A stretch of DNA of 64,000 bases from Spartobacteria bacterium (GCA_021324825.1 JAJPII010000020.1:30665-94664); one strand, 5' to 3'. Shown: positions 25,195 through 34,687, numbered from the stretch's first letter. Notes: generated from the letters alone by a model not told the origin. Numbers and translations: made by a program.

Positions 25195-26610
25195 ATGAAC
25201 CGCGCCTCCCTAGGGTTGATCTATTTTACGTTCTGCGCCCTTTCGCGGTTTGCCTGTGCGCAGGACTCCCTCGGCGGTTCCCCCGACGCCGGCGCGGGCG
25301 CGTCCAACGTTTCCTTCGGTTCCGCCTCCACCCCGTACGGTTCGCCGCAATACGGAGAGGGCGCTCTGCCGCCGTCGCAGGTTCCCCCGACGAATGAAGG
25401 CCCGGTCATTGCGCCCCAAGGCGTCGTCCTGCCCGCCGGCTACGGATTCGTTCCGCAGACGTTCATCCCGGGCGAAGGGCGCTTCGCCCAGCCGCCGTAT
25501 CGCGTCACGTTTTCGCTTTCGCAGGGATACGACGACAACGTCTACACCGCGCCCGACACGCAGCGGCTCCCGTTCCCGGGCGCCAGGATGACGACTTTGC
25601 CAAAAGTGGGGAGCTGGGAAACCTACGGCAACATGGGCGTCCAGATACGGCTGGCCAGCCCGCGATCCGTCTTCTCGCTCGATGCGAACCTCGGCGGCAC
25701 CTACTACTGGCGCAGGAGCACGGAGAATTTCGACTTCAACGACAGCGTCACCCTCTACTACGCCCACCAGTTTTCGCCGCGCCTGCAGGTGGACGCCGAG
25801 GCGGTCTTCGTCATCGCGCCGCAGGAGGACTTCAGCAACTTTAACGCCCCCAACGGCGGAGGCGGCTCCAGCGGCGAATACTTCATCGGGACCTCCAAAT
25901 TCGATCTCACCTACCAATGGACGCCTCGGTTCCAGACTGTCTCGTCCTATGTGTTCAACACGCTGGTCTATACCAACAGCGCCTTTTCCAGCGGCAACTA
26001 TTACCAGAACATCCTGGGCAACCAGTTCCGGTTCAATCTCAATCCCCGCCTCGTGGCCGTGGCCGAATACCGTTTCGCCTCCACGGAGACGGATTTTTCG
26101 TCGAGCAGTTCCGTCAGCAACTTTCTCCTGGGCGGCTTCGACTACTCCTTCAACCGAAGGCTGAGCGCAACGGTGCGGGCCGGCGCGGAACTGCGGGATT
26201 ACCAGATGGGCAACTTCCAGGACGCCCCCTTTGTCGAGACAACCCTGCAATATGTTTACGGCCACAACTCGACCATCGTCTGGGATAACCGGTACGGATT
26301 CGAACCCGCGGGCCTCGCCCAAACCCGCCAGACCAGTTACCGCACTTCGCTCGCCATCAACCAGGTCGTCACGGCGCGGATCGTGGCCAACCTGGGCTTC
26401 AACTACGACCACTTCGACACCGACAACATCGCCAACAACATTAATGTCGACACCGAGGACGACTTCAACGTCAGCGTCGGGGCGACTTACACCCTTAACA
26501 AAAACTTCAGCCTGAACGCCGCCTACACCTTCACCGACGTGGTTTCCTCCCTCGCGTTCACCAGCTATACCCGCAACCGGATATTCTTCGGAGCGACCTA
26601 CACCTTTTAG
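25195..26610 (+). CDS. Outer-membrane beta-barrel protein of polysaccharide export locus
   Basis: About 471 residues. Signal peptide ending FTFCALSRFACAQ, a low-complexity Gly/Ser/Pro linker, then many short amphipathic strands rich in Tyr, Asn and Phe (RVTFSLSQGYDDNVYTAP, LDANLGGTYYWRR, SVGATYTLNKNFSLNAAYTF) ending in an aromatic F (FFGATYTF), the classical outer-membrane barrel terminus. It immediately precedes Wzc-like and Wza-like genes, so it is probably a secretion or anchoring partner for an exopolysaccharide. The ATG at 25195 is chosen because it begins the signal peptide. Confidence 0.85.
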   Translation: MNRASLGLIYFTFCALSRFACAQDSLGGSPDAGAGASNVSFGSASTPYGSPQYGEGALPPSQVPPTNEGPVIAPQGVVLPAGYGFVPQTFIPGEGRFAQPPYRVTFSLSQGYDDNVYTAPDTQRLPFPGARMTTLPKVGSWETYGNMGVQIRLASPRSVFSLDANLGGTYYWRRSTENFDFNDSVTLYYAHQFSPRLQVDAEAVFVIAPQEDFSNFNAPNGGGGSSGEYFIGTSKFDLTYQWTPRFQTVSSYVFNTLVYTNSAFSSGNYYQNILGNQFRFNLNPRLVAVAEYRFASTETDFSSSSSVSNFLLGGFDYSFNRRLSATVRAGAELRDYQMGNFQDAPFVETTLQYVYGHNSTIVWDNRYGFEPAGLAQTRQTSYRTSLAINQVVTARIVANLGFNYDHFDTDNIANNINVDTEDDFNVSVGATYTLNKNFSLNAAYTFTDVVSSLAFTSYTRNRIFFGATYTF

Positions 26611-26673
26611 CCGGGCCCGTTGCGAAGCGGCGCTTCCCGGTATAGTTTGGCCCCGCGTTTTTTTGCCGCCAGC

Positions 26674-28785
26674 ATGAATGAACCCAGCGAAGCCAAGTTA
26701 CACTTCCTCGACTACTGGCGCGTCATCCGGGTGCGTTCGAGCATAGCCCTGCTCGTCTTCCTGCTGGTGATGGTCACCACCGGCATCTACGTCTATCTCG
26801 CGCCCAGGATCTATATCGCCCGCGTCACCATGGAGGTGAAGCCGGACGAGGCCCGCGTCCATATCTTTTCCGATGCGCCGATGCAGGGTTCCAGCGACCC
26901 GAGCTTCGCCCCGACCCAGTTCGAGATTCTCAAGACCACGGAAATCCTCTACCCGGTCATCGACCAGATAAAACTCCAGGAGCGGTGGGGCTACAACGGC
27001 GTTCCTCTCCTGCGGGAATGGACGCTCGGCAAGCTCAAGAGGATCATGAACGTCAGCGAAGTCCGCGGCACGAACCTGCTGGAGATCGCCGTCAAGAGTC
27101 CGGACCCCGCCGAAGCCGCCGAGATCGCGAACACCATCGCCATGGTTTACAAGGAACGGCGCGTGGCGGATCAGGATGAATCCGTGAGCCGGGGCCTCGG
27201 GCAGTTGAAGGAAGAAGTGGACAAGCAGCGGGAAAAAGTCCAGGACACCTCGCTGCTGATGGGCACGATACGGGGGCAGGACGGCGTCATCGACCTGAAC
27301 CCGGAAAGCATGGAGACCTCGGACATACCGGAAAACCGCCAGGTGCTCGGCGACGAGTCGCAAGTGCAGGATGCGAAGGTGAAACTCCAGCAACTCAAGA
27401 CCCAACTCGCCCAGATAGAAAAGCTGAAACCGGAGGAACTCCTGGTGGCCCTGCACACCTTGGAAATCGACGACCCCACCGTCACCAAGGTTCTCCCTCT
27501 TTACCAGGACGCCGTGGCGGAAGAAGCCCGCCTGCTCAACTCCGGCCTGGGGGAAAACCATCCGCGCGTAAAGGCGTTGCGGGCGCAGAAAGCCGTCTAT
27601 GCCGAACAGCTTGACGAGCAGTTGCGCGCCTTGCGCGACGCGCTGGCGAGAAAAGTGACCCTGCATGAAAACACCCTTGGCGCATTGCAGAACCAACTGG
27701 GGCAGAGCCGGAGCAATTTCCAGGGCATCAAGAACAAGAGCGCGGCCTACACGGAGGCCAAAAACAAATACATCAACGCAAAGCGCGTGCTGGAAGCCTC
27801 CGAGACGCGCTACTACACCGCGCGGATGCAGCAGAACATCACCATAACCCCGGCGAAGATATGGCAGCCAGCCGAGCCTCCATCCATGCCCAGCGAGCCA
27901 AAGGTATGGCTCTACATGCTGGTGGCCGCGGCCGTCGGCGCGGGGTTGGGCGGCGGCCTCGCGTTTTTCCTCGAGTACCTGGACACCAGCGTCAAGAGCC
28001 TCGATGAAGTGGAACGGCTCCTGAACTTGCCCGTCCTCGCCGTCATCCCGCGGAAGATCCCCCTCCTCCACCGCTGCGAAGGCGACGCGCCGGACGCCGA
28101 GGCCTACCGCATCCTGCGCACCAACATCGAGTTCAACCGCAAGTCTCCCGACGCCAGCACCCTCACCGTCGTCAGCGGCGGCCCCGGCGAAGGAAAATCG
28201 ACCACTCTCTGCAATCTCGCGTTCACCTGCGCGAAAGGGGGCTACAATGTGCTCCTCGTCGACGCCGACCTGCGGCGTCCGAGCCAGGACAAATTCTTCG
28301 GCGTCGAAAACACCGCCGGCCTTACCGACTACCTGACCGGCCGGATGGATTTCGATGAGATCGTGCGTCCCACCGGCGTGGAGAACCTCTCCATCCTCCC
28401 CAGCGGAATCCTCCCTCACGATTCCGTCGGCATCCTCAATTCCCAGCGGATGAGCGAACTGATCCAGCATGCCAAGGCGGCTTATGACCTTGTGCTGTTC
28501 GATTCCCCGCCCATTCTCGGGGTAAGCGACGGCTCGGTCCTGGCGAGCGAAGTCGATCTCGTCATCATGGTCGTGCAACACCGGCGGTTCCCGCGTTCGA
28601 TGCTGCTGCGGGTGAAGAGCGCGGTGGCGAACGTCGGCGGCAACCTGCTTGGCGTCGTGCTGAATAACGTGAACGTAAGCCACGACCAGCACTACCAGTA
28701 TTACACGAACTACCAGCAGTATTATAAAACGCCCCGCAAGCCGGAGCCGGCCCGCGCCGGAGCAGCGCACTCCGAGGATTACTAG
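26674..28785 (+). CDS. Polysaccharide co-polymerase with tyrosine autokinase domain (Wzc-like)
   Basis: About 703 residues. An N-terminal Wzz-type domain with a first membrane helix (ALLVFLLVMVTTGIYVYLA) is followed by a long coiled-coil periplasmic region, a second helix (about residues 410-435) and a cytoplasmic BY-kinase: Walker A GGPGEGKSTT (about 500), Walker A' LLVDADLRRPSQ, Walker B LVLFDSPPILG. The C-terminus has a cluster of tyrosines (HYQYYTNYQQYY), the usual autophosphorylation tail. It controls chain length and export of exopolysaccharide. Start at ATG 26674 leaves a typical short cytoplasmic N-terminus. Three bases separate it from the export protein. Confidence 0.93.
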   Translation: MNEPSEAKLHFLDYWRVIRVRSSIALLVFLLVMVTTGIYVYLAPRIYIARVTMEVKPDEARVHIFSDAPMQGSSDPSFAPTQFEILKTTEILYPVIDQIKLQERWGYNGVPLLREWTLGKLKRIMNVSEVRGTNLLEIAVKSPDPAEAAEIANTIAMVYKERRVADQDESVSRGLGQLKEEVDKQREKVQDTSLLMGTIRGQDGVIDLNPESMETSDIPENRQVLGDESQVQDAKVKLQQLKTQLAQIEKLKPEELLVALHTLEIDDPTVTKVLPLYQDAVAEEARLLNSGLGENHPRVKALRAQKAVYAEQLDEQLRALRDALARKVTLHENTLGALQNQLGQSRSNFQGIKNKSAAYTEAKNKYINAKRVLEASETRYYTARMQQNITITPAKIWQPAEPPSMPSEPKVWLYMLVAAAVGAGLGGGLAFFLEYLDTSVKSLDEVERLLNLPVLAVIPRKIPLLHRCEGDAPDAEAYRILRTNIEFNRKSPDASTLTVVSGGPGEGKSTTLCNLAFTCAKGGYNVLLVDADLRRPSQDKFFGVENTAGLTDYLTGRMDFDEIVRPTGVENLSILPSGILPHDSVGILNSQRMSELIQHAKAAYDLVLFDSPPILGVSDGSVLASEVDLVIMVVQHRRFPRSMLLRVKSAVANVGGNLLGVVLNNVNVSHDQHYQYYTNYQQYYKTPRKPEPARAGAAHSEDY

Positions 28786-28787
28786 AC

Positions 28788-29336
28788 ATGAGGCTGTTCG
28801 CGCTGCTCTTCCTTCTGCTGGCAGGCGCCGCGCCGCTGTTCGCCCAGGCCACGCTTCGTCCGGGCGATACGATAGAAATCCGGCTGAGCGGCGTGCCGGC
28901 GGACGAGATCCAGCAATTCAGCGCCACCTATACGCTGGACGACCAGGGATTTCTCAACCTGCCGTACATCAACCAGGTCAAGGCCGGCGGGTTGACGCAG
29001 AACGTGGTGCAGGGCGAGATCGAGAGAAAACTGGTCGCCGAGCGCATCTACACCCACCCGACCATCACCATCATCGTCCAGCCGACGGCCCGCTTCGTGA
29101 ACGTGGGCGGCGCCGTGCGCAATCCGGGCCGCATCCCCTTCACTCCCGATTTGACGCTGCTCTCCGCCATCAACGCGGCCGGCGGTTTCAACGACTTCGC
29201 CGACCAGCGGAAAGTGCGCTGGGTTCACGAAGGAAAAGTGGAGATGATCGACACGCGCAAACTGCGCAAAGACCCTTCGCTCGACAGCAAGATCTATCCG
29301 GGCGACCAGATCGAAGTCGCGCAAAGCCTCTGGTGA
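28788..29336 (+). CDS. Polysaccharide export protein (Wza-like)
   Basis: 182 residues. Signal peptide MRLFALLFLLLAGAAPLFAQ without an obvious lipobox cysteine, then a polysaccharide-export domain (LRPGDTIEIRLSGVPADE, LDDQGFLNLPYINQVKAGGL) and one SLBB-like repeat (FVNVGGAVRNPGRIPFTPD). Wza proteins form the outer-membrane secretion channel; this short form with a single SLBB domain likely needs the barrel protein upstream as partner. ATG lies 2 bases after the autokinase stop. No glycosyltransferases or polymerase follow, so the saccharide is made elsewhere. The repeat copy B begins 43 bases downstream. Confidence 0.9.
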   Translation: MRLFALLFLLLAGAAPLFAQATLRPGDTIEIRLSGVPADEIQQFSATYTLDDQGFLNLPYINQVKAGGLTQNVVQGEIERKLVAERIYTHPTITIIVQPTARFVNVGGAVRNPGRIPFTPDLTLLSAINAAGGFNDFADQRKVRWVHEGKVEMIDTRKLRKDPSLDSKIYPGDQIEVAQSLW

Positions 29337-29378
29337 TTTTCCTCCATCGCGCGCCATTCACTTTCCGCCCGCAACGTG

Positions 29379-29470
29379 GTTGTAGAGGCGGCTGTGCCAG
29401 CCGCCCGGAGCGGAGCCCGGGGCGCTTGCAGGCAACCAAAGCGCGGGCGCAAACTGCATGACCTAGACTT
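29379..29470 (-). repeat. Dispersed intergenic repeat, copy B
   Basis: Fills most of the gap between the convergent export-protein and pgsA genes. Read on the minus strand it contains GTCATGCAGTTTG, CTTTGGTTGCCTGCAAGC, a GCTCCGGGCGGCTGG block, the palindromic GGCGGCTGGCACAGCCGCC core and CTCTACAAC. The first two elements match copy A's outer module and the core matches copies A and C. The core can fold as a hairpin, which could also serve as a bidirectional terminator here, though no T-run follows. Confidence 0.65.
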
Positions 29471-29473
29471 AGA

Positions 29474-30049
29474 CTAGCTCGCCGTCTGGATCAACGCCCG
29501 GTTTCTCCAAAGGTACCCGAAGCCCGAGTAGAGGGTGAACCCCATGGCGCCCGCCATGAAAAGAATCCCCCCGTAGCGCCACGTCAGCGCCCACCAATGC
29601 GCGGCCTCCAGGCGATCAATCTCCCCCAGCGCGAGCATGCCGAGAAAGAAGAGGACGGTGATGATCTGCCACGCCGTCTTGTGTTTGCCCATCTTTTCGG
29701 CGGGCAGAATCCGGCCCTTCGTGGCGGCCAGCATCCGCAGGCCCGTGATGAGAAACTCGCGGCTGATGATGACTATCGCCACCCACGCCGGAACCGCATG
29801 CATAGCCACCAGGCAGACGAAGGCCGCCGCGATCATGATCTTGTCCACCACCGGGTCCATGAGGGCGCCGAAATCGGTGACCAGCGACCAGCGGCGCGCG
29901 ATCTCGCCGTCGGCATAATCGGTGATGCCCGCCACGATGAAAAGAAAGAGAGCGGTCGTGTGATTGAACGGGAATGTAGAGCTCAGGCAAAAGACGAAAA
30001 GGAGCGTCAGGAAAAAGCGGGCGACGGTCAGGCGGTTGGCCCAGTTCAT
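29474..30049 (-). CDS. pgsA: CDP-diacylglycerol-glycerol-3-phosphate 3-phosphatidyltransferase
   Basis: About 191 residues with four to five membrane helices. The CDP-alcohol phosphatidyltransferase signature is DYADGEIARRWSLVTDFGAL followed by MDPVVDK, giving the D-x2-DG-x2-AR-xn-G-x3-D-x3-D pattern of the metal-binding active site. It makes phosphatidylglycerol-phosphate in the inner membrane. Start at ATG 30049 fits MNWANRLTVARFFL, the usual PgsA N-terminus; the upstream ATG at 30082 would add an unlikely leader. It is divergent from gnd. Confidence 0.92.
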   Translation of the reverse strand: MNWANRLTVARFFLTLLFVFCLSSTFPFNHTTALFLFIVAGITDYADGEIARRWSLVTDFGALMDPVVDKIMIAAAFVCLVAMHAVPAWVAIVIISREFLITGLRMLAATKGRILPAEKMGKHKTAWQIITVLFFLGMLALGEIDRLEAAHWWALTWRYGGILFMAGAMGFTLYSGFGYLWRNRALIQTAS

Positions 30050-30134
30050 TTTGATTCGCAAAACATTGCCATAGGGAGCCAACCATAGTTACTCTCAAAC
30101 TTTGCGGACTCAACCTTAAACCCAAAAGTCGTTT

Positions 30135-31547
30135 ATGAATCAATGTGATCTCGGCCTCGTCGGCCTCGCCGTAATGGGCGAAAACCTCGTGCTGAACATG
30201 GAAAGCAAGGGCTTCACCGTGGCGGCGTTCAATCGCACCACCGCGGTGACCGACCGTTTCGCGGAGGGAAGGGCGAAGGGGAAGAACATCGTCCCCACCC
30301 GGACGATCGAGGAATTCGTCGGCGCCCTTTCAAGGCCACGCAAGGCGATGATCATGGTGAAGGCCGGCAAGCCGGTGGACGCCGTCATCGCCGAACTGGT
30401 TCCGCTCCTGGACAAGGGCGACGTGATCATCGACGGCGGCAACTCCCTGTTCACCGACACGCAGCGGCGCTGCAAGGAACTCGAGGAGAAAGGGCTGCAC
30501 TTCATGGGCGTCGGCGTCTCCGGCGGCGAGGAAGGCGCGTTGAAGGGGCCGTCCATCATGCCCGGCGGGTCGAAGGAAAGCTGGGAGATCGTCAAGCCGA
30601 TCTTCACGAAGATCGCGGCGATCGTCGACGGCGAGCCGTGCTGCCGTTACATGGGCATCGACGGCGCGGGCCATTACGTGAAGATGGTTCACAACGGCAT
30701 CGAGTACGGCGACATCCAGTTGATTTGCGAGGCTTACAGCATCCTCAAGGATCTGCTCGGACTCGGCGCGGACGAACTGGGCGGGATTTTCACCGAGTGG
30801 AACGCGGGCGATTTGAACAGCTACCTCATCGAGATCACCTCGCTCATCTTCAAGAAGAAAGACCCCGAGACCGGCAAGCCGATCGTCGATCTCATCCTCG
30901 ACAAGGCCGGCCAGAAAGGCACGGGCCTCTGGACGCTGCAATCCGCGCTCCAGGAATCGGTCGTCATCTCCACGATCAACGCCGCGGTCGAGGCGCGCGT
31001 CATCTCCTCCCGCAAGCAGGATCGCGTCGAGGCGTCGAAGATACTGCCCAAGCCGGAGGCGAAGCCGTTCACCGGCAGCCGCGAGGAACTCATCACCGCC
31101 GTCCACGACGCGCTCTATGCGTCGAAGATCATCTCCTACGCGCAAGGCATGGAGTTGCTGGCCGCGGCGAGCGTCAACTCCGAGTGGAACCTGAACTTTG
31201 GCGACATCGCGACCATCTGGCGCGGCGGCTGCATCATCCGCGCCCGCTTCCTGAACCGGATAAAGGACGCGTACGAGCGCGATCCCAAGCTGAAAAACCT
31301 CCTGCTCGACCCCTACTTCAGGGACATCATCGAAAAGACGCAGAGCAACTGGCGGCGCGCCGTCTGCCACGCGGTGGAGCACGGCATCGCCGTCCCGGCC
31401 ATGGCCGCCTCGCTGGAATACTACGACAGCTACCGCCAGGAACGCCTCCCCTCCAACCTGCTCCAGGCGCAGCGCGACTTCTTCGGCGCGCACACCTACG
31501 AGCGGGTGGACAAGCCGGGCGTCTTCCACACCGAGTGGCTCGAGTAG
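30135..31547 (+). CDS. gnd: 6-phosphogluconate dehydrogenase (decarboxylating)
   Basis: 470 residues, the canonical length. It oxidises 6-phosphogluconate to ribulose 5-phosphate with NADP and loss of CO2. N-terminal Rossmann fingerprint is DLGLVGLAVMGENLVLNM; the substrate signature IIDGGNSLFTDT and MGVGVSGGEEGALKGPSIMPG are present, as are HYVKMVHNGIEYGD and the late GGCIIRA. The ATG at 30135 is followed by NQCDLGLVG, exactly the family start. There is no visible Shine-Dalgarno sequence. The gene is alone on its strand, with convergent neighbours downstream. Confidence 0.97.
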   Translation: MNQCDLGLVGLAVMGENLVLNMESKGFTVAAFNRTTAVTDRFAEGRAKGKNIVPTRTIEEFVGALSRPRKAMIMVKAGKPVDAVIAELVPLLDKGDVIIDGGNSLFTDTQRRCKELEEKGLHFMGVGVSGGEEGALKGPSIMPGGSKESWEIVKPIFTKIAAIVDGEPCCRYMGIDGAGHYVKMVHNGIEYGDIQLICEAYSILKDLLGLGADELGGIFTEWNAGDLNSYLIEITSLIFKKKDPETGKPIVDLILDKAGQKGTGLWTLQSALQESVVISTINAAVEARVISSRKQDRVEASKILPKPEAKPFTGSREELITAVHDALYASKIISYAQGMELLAAASVNSEWNLNFGDIATIWRGGCIIRARFLNRIKDAYERDPKLKNLLLDPYFRDIIEKTQSNWRRAVCHAVEHGIAVPAMAASLEYYDSYRQERLPSNLLQAQRDFFGAHTYERVDKPGVFHTEWLE

Positions 31548-31551
31548 CCGC

Positions 31552-32334
31552 TCAGCTCGCGGAAGGGGCGGGCGCGACCCGCACCGTGTAGCCGCCGGAT
31601 TTCTCGTCGTGCTTCAAATCGAGGAGACCGAGCTTGCGGGCCTCCAGCAGGAGGTCGTTGAATGAGCGGAAGCCGTACGCCCGCTCGTTGAAGCCCGGGT
31701 TGCGGCGCTTGATCGTCTGCTTGACGAAGGATCCCCACACCGGTTCATCCGCGCCGCGCTCCTCGGTGATGGCTTCCACCGTGCCGACCAGGAGTTCCAT
31801 CGCGTTTTCCGGCGGCGGGCCTGCATTTATGTCGTCCCGACGCGCTTTCGACGGCTCGGGCCGGACCATGTCGTCATAGTAGAGGAACTGGTCGCAGTTA
31901 TTGAGAAAAAGATCGGAGGTCGAGTTCTTCACGCCCACGCCGATGACCGTCTTGGCGTTCTCGCGCAACTTGCTCACCAGGGGTGAAAAATCCGAGTCGC
32001 CGCTGATGATGACGAACGTATCGACGTGCCCCTTGGTGTAGCAAAGGTCGAGCGCATCGACGACCATGCGGATATCCGCCGAGTTCTTGCCCGACTGGCG
32101 GACATGCGGTATCTCGATCAACTCGAAGGCCGCCTCGTGAAGATCGCGCTTGAAGTCCTTGTAACGGTCGAAGTCGCAATACGCCTTTTTGACGACGATG
32201 TGCCCCTTCAAAAGAAGACGCTCCAGGACTTTTTGGATGTCGAAGCTCGGGTAATGGGCGTCGCGCGCCCCCCTGGCGATATTCTCGAGGTCGAGGTAAA
32301 CGGCCATCGTGGCGTCGGCTTGATCGGTGCTCAT
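31552..32334 (-). CDS. NYN-domain putative ribonuclease with OST-HTH/LOTUS domain
   Basis: About 260 residues. N-terminal NYN (PIN-like) domain: MAVYLDLENIARGARD, RMVVDALDLCYT, and FVIISGDSDFSPLVSKLRE with acidic residues that would bind the metal. A C-terminal OST-HTH/LOTUS-like module ends about residue 255 (NERAYGFRSFNDLLLEARK). The pairing is known from RNA-binding and RNA-processing proteins. The ATG start overlaps the TGA of the upstream sugar-nucleotide reductase (ATGA), placing an RNA-acting enzyme in a polysaccharide operon. The target RNA is unknown. Confidence 0.85.
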   Translation of the reverse strand: MSTDQADATMAVYLDLENIARGARDAHYPSFDIQKVLERLLLKGHIVVKKAYCDFDRYKDFKRDLHEAAFELIEIPHVRQSGKNSADIRMVVDALDLCYTKGHVDTFVIISGDSDFSPLVSKLRENAKTVIGVGVKNSTSDLFLNNCDQFLYYDDMVRPEPSKARRDDINAGPPPENAMELLVGTVEAITEERGADEPVWGSFVKQTIKRRNPGFNERAYGFRSFNDLLLEARKLGLLDLKHDEKSGGYTVRVAPAPSAS

Positions 32335-33350
32335 GTCTCTTTGTAAGGCCGCCACCCCATTGTTTTCAATACCGCCGTGCGGGCGTCTATCCACGCGTGA
32401 AGGCCAAGTTCCTCCGCGGCCCGCCGCGCGCACGGCACGTAACGGGCGATTTCCGCGCCCGGCTCCGGCCGGCGCAGGATGCTGACCTCCAATGGCGGCG
32501 TGCGCGTTCCAGCGACAAGCCGGGCCGCATCCGCGATGCTCATCTCTTCCTCGGAACCGACGTTATATGGAACGCGGGCCGCGCCCTTGAAAAGGATCGT
32601 CCAGAGCCAGACGGCAAGGTCCGCCGCGTACAAATAAGACCGGCGGGGCGTGCCGTCGCCGCGCACGACGACCGGGCCGCCGTTCAGCGCGTCGCGGATA
32701 AAATTGCCGATGGCGAAGTGGACATCCAGCGGCAGATGCGGCCCCACGAACGCGAAGCAGCGGGCGATCTTCGCCTCGACGCCGCTGGTGACGCAAAGCA
32801 GCTCGGCGACCCGCTTCCCCTCGCCGTAAGCGGATCGCGGATCAACCGGGTCGAGGCCGCCCATATACGTCTCCGGCACATGGGTAATGTCCGCGGGCTG
32901 TTTCCCATAAACCGCGCCCGAACTTGTCAGCAGGAACTTCGCCCCCTTCGCGAAGTCGAGCGTCCGGCGCGTTCCCAGGATGATGTCATCCAGCGCCCCC
33001 AGCGGATCGGAGGCCGATTGGTTCGAAGTCGATTCCGTGGCGGCATGGAGGACGAACCCGAACTCCCCGGCGGGGAAATCGAACGTCTTCACATCGCCGC
33101 GCAGAAGTTCGACGGAAGCGAGATGCGGCATCTTCGCGCGGAACGCTTCGGGGTTGCGCGTAAGAGCGGTCAGGCCCGCGCCGAGCCCGAGTTCCCTGTT
33201 GGCGAAGGCGAACGTCTCGAGCAGCCAGCAGCCGAAAAAACCCGTGCCCCCGGTTACGAAGAACCGGCCCCCGCGCGCTTCCTCCCAGACGTCCCGGGTG
33301 TGCTCGAGAAAATGCCGCAGATCGTCCTCGGGCAGCGGGCGCATCCTCAA
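32331..33350 (-). CDS. NAD-dependent epimerase/reductase for a CDP-dideoxyhexose
   Basis: 339 residues, an extended short-chain dehydrogenase: Rossmann loop FVTGGTGFFGCWLLE (residues about 31-45), catalytic Ser region FLLTSSGAVYGKQ, and active-site YxxxK in SAYGEGKRVAE. Family members at this position in rfb loci (CDP-paratose or CDP-abequose synthase) reduce the 4-keto group of CDP-3,6-dideoxyhexulose. The specific stereochemistry cannot be decided. Its start overlaps the rfbH stop (33347-33350) and its stop overlaps the NYN gene, so translation is coupled throughout. Confidence 0.8.
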   Translation of the reverse strand: MRMRPLPEDDLRHFLEHTRDVWEEARGGRFFVTGGTGFFGCWLLETFAFANRELGLGAGLTALTRNPEAFRAKMPHLASVELLRGDVKTFDFPAGEFGFVLHAATESTSNQSASDPLGALDDIILGTRRTLDFAKGAKFLLTSSGAVYGKQPADITHVPETYMGGLDPVDPRSAYGEGKRVAELLCVTSGVEAKIARCFAFVGPHLPLDVHFAIGNFIRDALNGGPVVVRGDGTPRRSYLYAADLAVWLWTILFKGAARVPYNVGSEEEMSIADAARLVAGTRTPPLEVSILRRPEPGAEIARYVPCARRAAEELGLHAWIDARTAVLKTMGWRPYKET

Positions 33351-34687
33351 AATTTCCCGGCGAAGGCGTCGATGGTCGCCACGATGTATTCGAGCATCTT
33401 CCGCGTAAGCCCCGGGTAAACGCCCACGAACAGCACCCTGTTCATGATCGTATCGGCGCCGGTGAGCTTCCCCGCCACGCGGAAGGCGCCGGGGCGGTCC
33501 AACGCCAGTTGCGTAAAGGCGGGCTGGCGCACAAGGTTTCCGCCGAAGAGCGTGCGATTGCCGATCCGGTGTTCATCGAGGTATCTGCCCAGTTGCGTCC
33601 GGTCAAAGGGCGCGCCCTCCTTCACCCGCAGCATGAAGCCAAACCAGCTTGGCTCGGAGCCGCGCTCCGGAATCTGGAACGCGAAATATTCTTCAAGGTG
33701 CGCCAGCCCGCGCCGCAGGGATTCCCAGTTCTCCCTGCGCGCCGCGATGAAACGCGGGAGCTTGACAATCTGCCGGCGTCCGATGGCGGCCTGGAGATCG
33801 AGCGGCTTCAGGTTATAGCCGAGATGGCTGTAGATGTATTTGTGGTCGTAGCCTTCGGGCAGGTCGCCGAGCTTCCAGCCGAAGCGCTTCCCGCAAGTGT
33901 TATCCATGCCGCTCGCGCACCAGCAGTCGCGGCCCCAGTCGCGGAAGCTTTCCACGAGCACCTTGAACTTCATGTCCCGGGCGATATTGACCGCGCCCCC
34001 CTCGCCCAGCGTGAGGTGATGGGGAGGATAGAAGGATTGCGTCGAGAGATCGCCGAACGTGCCGGTCAGGCGTCCGTTGTAGAGCGCGCCGAGCGCATCG
34101 CAGTTGTCCTCGATGAGCCAGAGGCCGTATTTCTCGCAGAAAGCCGTCACCGCGCCGAGGTCGAATGGGTTGCCCAGCGTGTGCGCCATCATCACGGCCT
34201 TCGTCTTCCCGGGCGCATACGCTTGTTCCAGCAGTTCGGGGCGGGCGTTGAGGGTCGCGGGGTCGTTGTCGATGAAGACCGGGACGGCGCCGTTCTGGAG
34301 GATGGGCGCCACCGTCGTCGGGAAGCCCGCCGCGGCGGTTAGCACTTCATCGCCCGGGACGATGCGCCGCTCCGGGGGGAGCTTCGCGCTCGTCAGCGCG
34401 GAGAACGCCAGAAGGTTCGCCGACGAGCCGGAGTTGACGAGGATCGTGCGTTTGACCCCAAGGAACCGGGCGAACTCCCGCTCGAAATCCTCCCCTTCGC
34501 TTCCGAGCGTCAGCCAGAAATCGAGGGAAGACCCCACCGCCGCCTCGACTTCATCGGCGTCGAAGACCCTGCCCGCGTAGGGGACAGGCGTTACGCCCGG
34601 CTTGAAATCGACCTCGCCGCAATGGCGCTCTTCCGCATACAGCCTCGTGAGGCGGAGGATTTCCTCCCGTGTCTGCTTATCGGTCAT
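33347..34687 (-). CDS. rfbH: CDP-4-keto-6-deoxyglucose 3-dehydrase (RfbH/E1)
   Basis: 446 residues. A PMP-dependent, iron-sulfur relative of the aminotransferase-fold sugar enzymes, removing the C3 hydroxyl on the path to 3,6-dideoxyhexoses. The usual PLP lysine is replaced by histidine in FYPPHHLTLGEGG (about residue 222), as in E1. The 2Fe-2S ligands are visible as CWCASGMDNTC (C-x-C-x7-C) together with the Cys in IEDNCDALG about 58 residues earlier. The ATG overlaps the end of rfbG by 11 bases. The dedicated reductase partner (E3-like) is not seen nearby. Confidence 0.93.
   Translation of the reverse strand: MTDKQTREEILRLTRLYAEERHCGEVDFKPGVTPVPYAGRVFDADEVEAAVGSSLDFWLTLGSEGEDFEREFARFLGVKRTILVNSGSSANLLAFSALTSAKLPPERRIVPGDEVLTAAAGFPTTVAPILQNGAVPVFIDNDPATLNARPELLEQAYAPGKTKAVMMAHTLGNPFDLGAVTAFCEKYGLWLIEDNCDALGALYNGRLTGTFGDLSTQSFYPPHHLTLGEGGAVNIARDMKFKVLVESFRDWGRDCWCASGMDNTCGKRFGWKLGDLPEGYDHKYIYSHLGYNLKPLDLQAAIGRRQIVKLPRFIAARRENWESLRRGLAHLEEYFAFQIPERGSEPSWFGFMLRVKEGAPFDRTQLGRYLDEHRIGNRTLFGGNLVRQPAFTQLALDRPGAFRVAGKLTGADTIMNRVLFVGVYPGLTRKMLEYIVATIDAFAGKF

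Noticed and set aside
26698..28770. A 690-codon minus-strand open frame
   Set aside because: It is antisense to the Wzc-like kinase, whose motifs are unambiguous on the plus strand.
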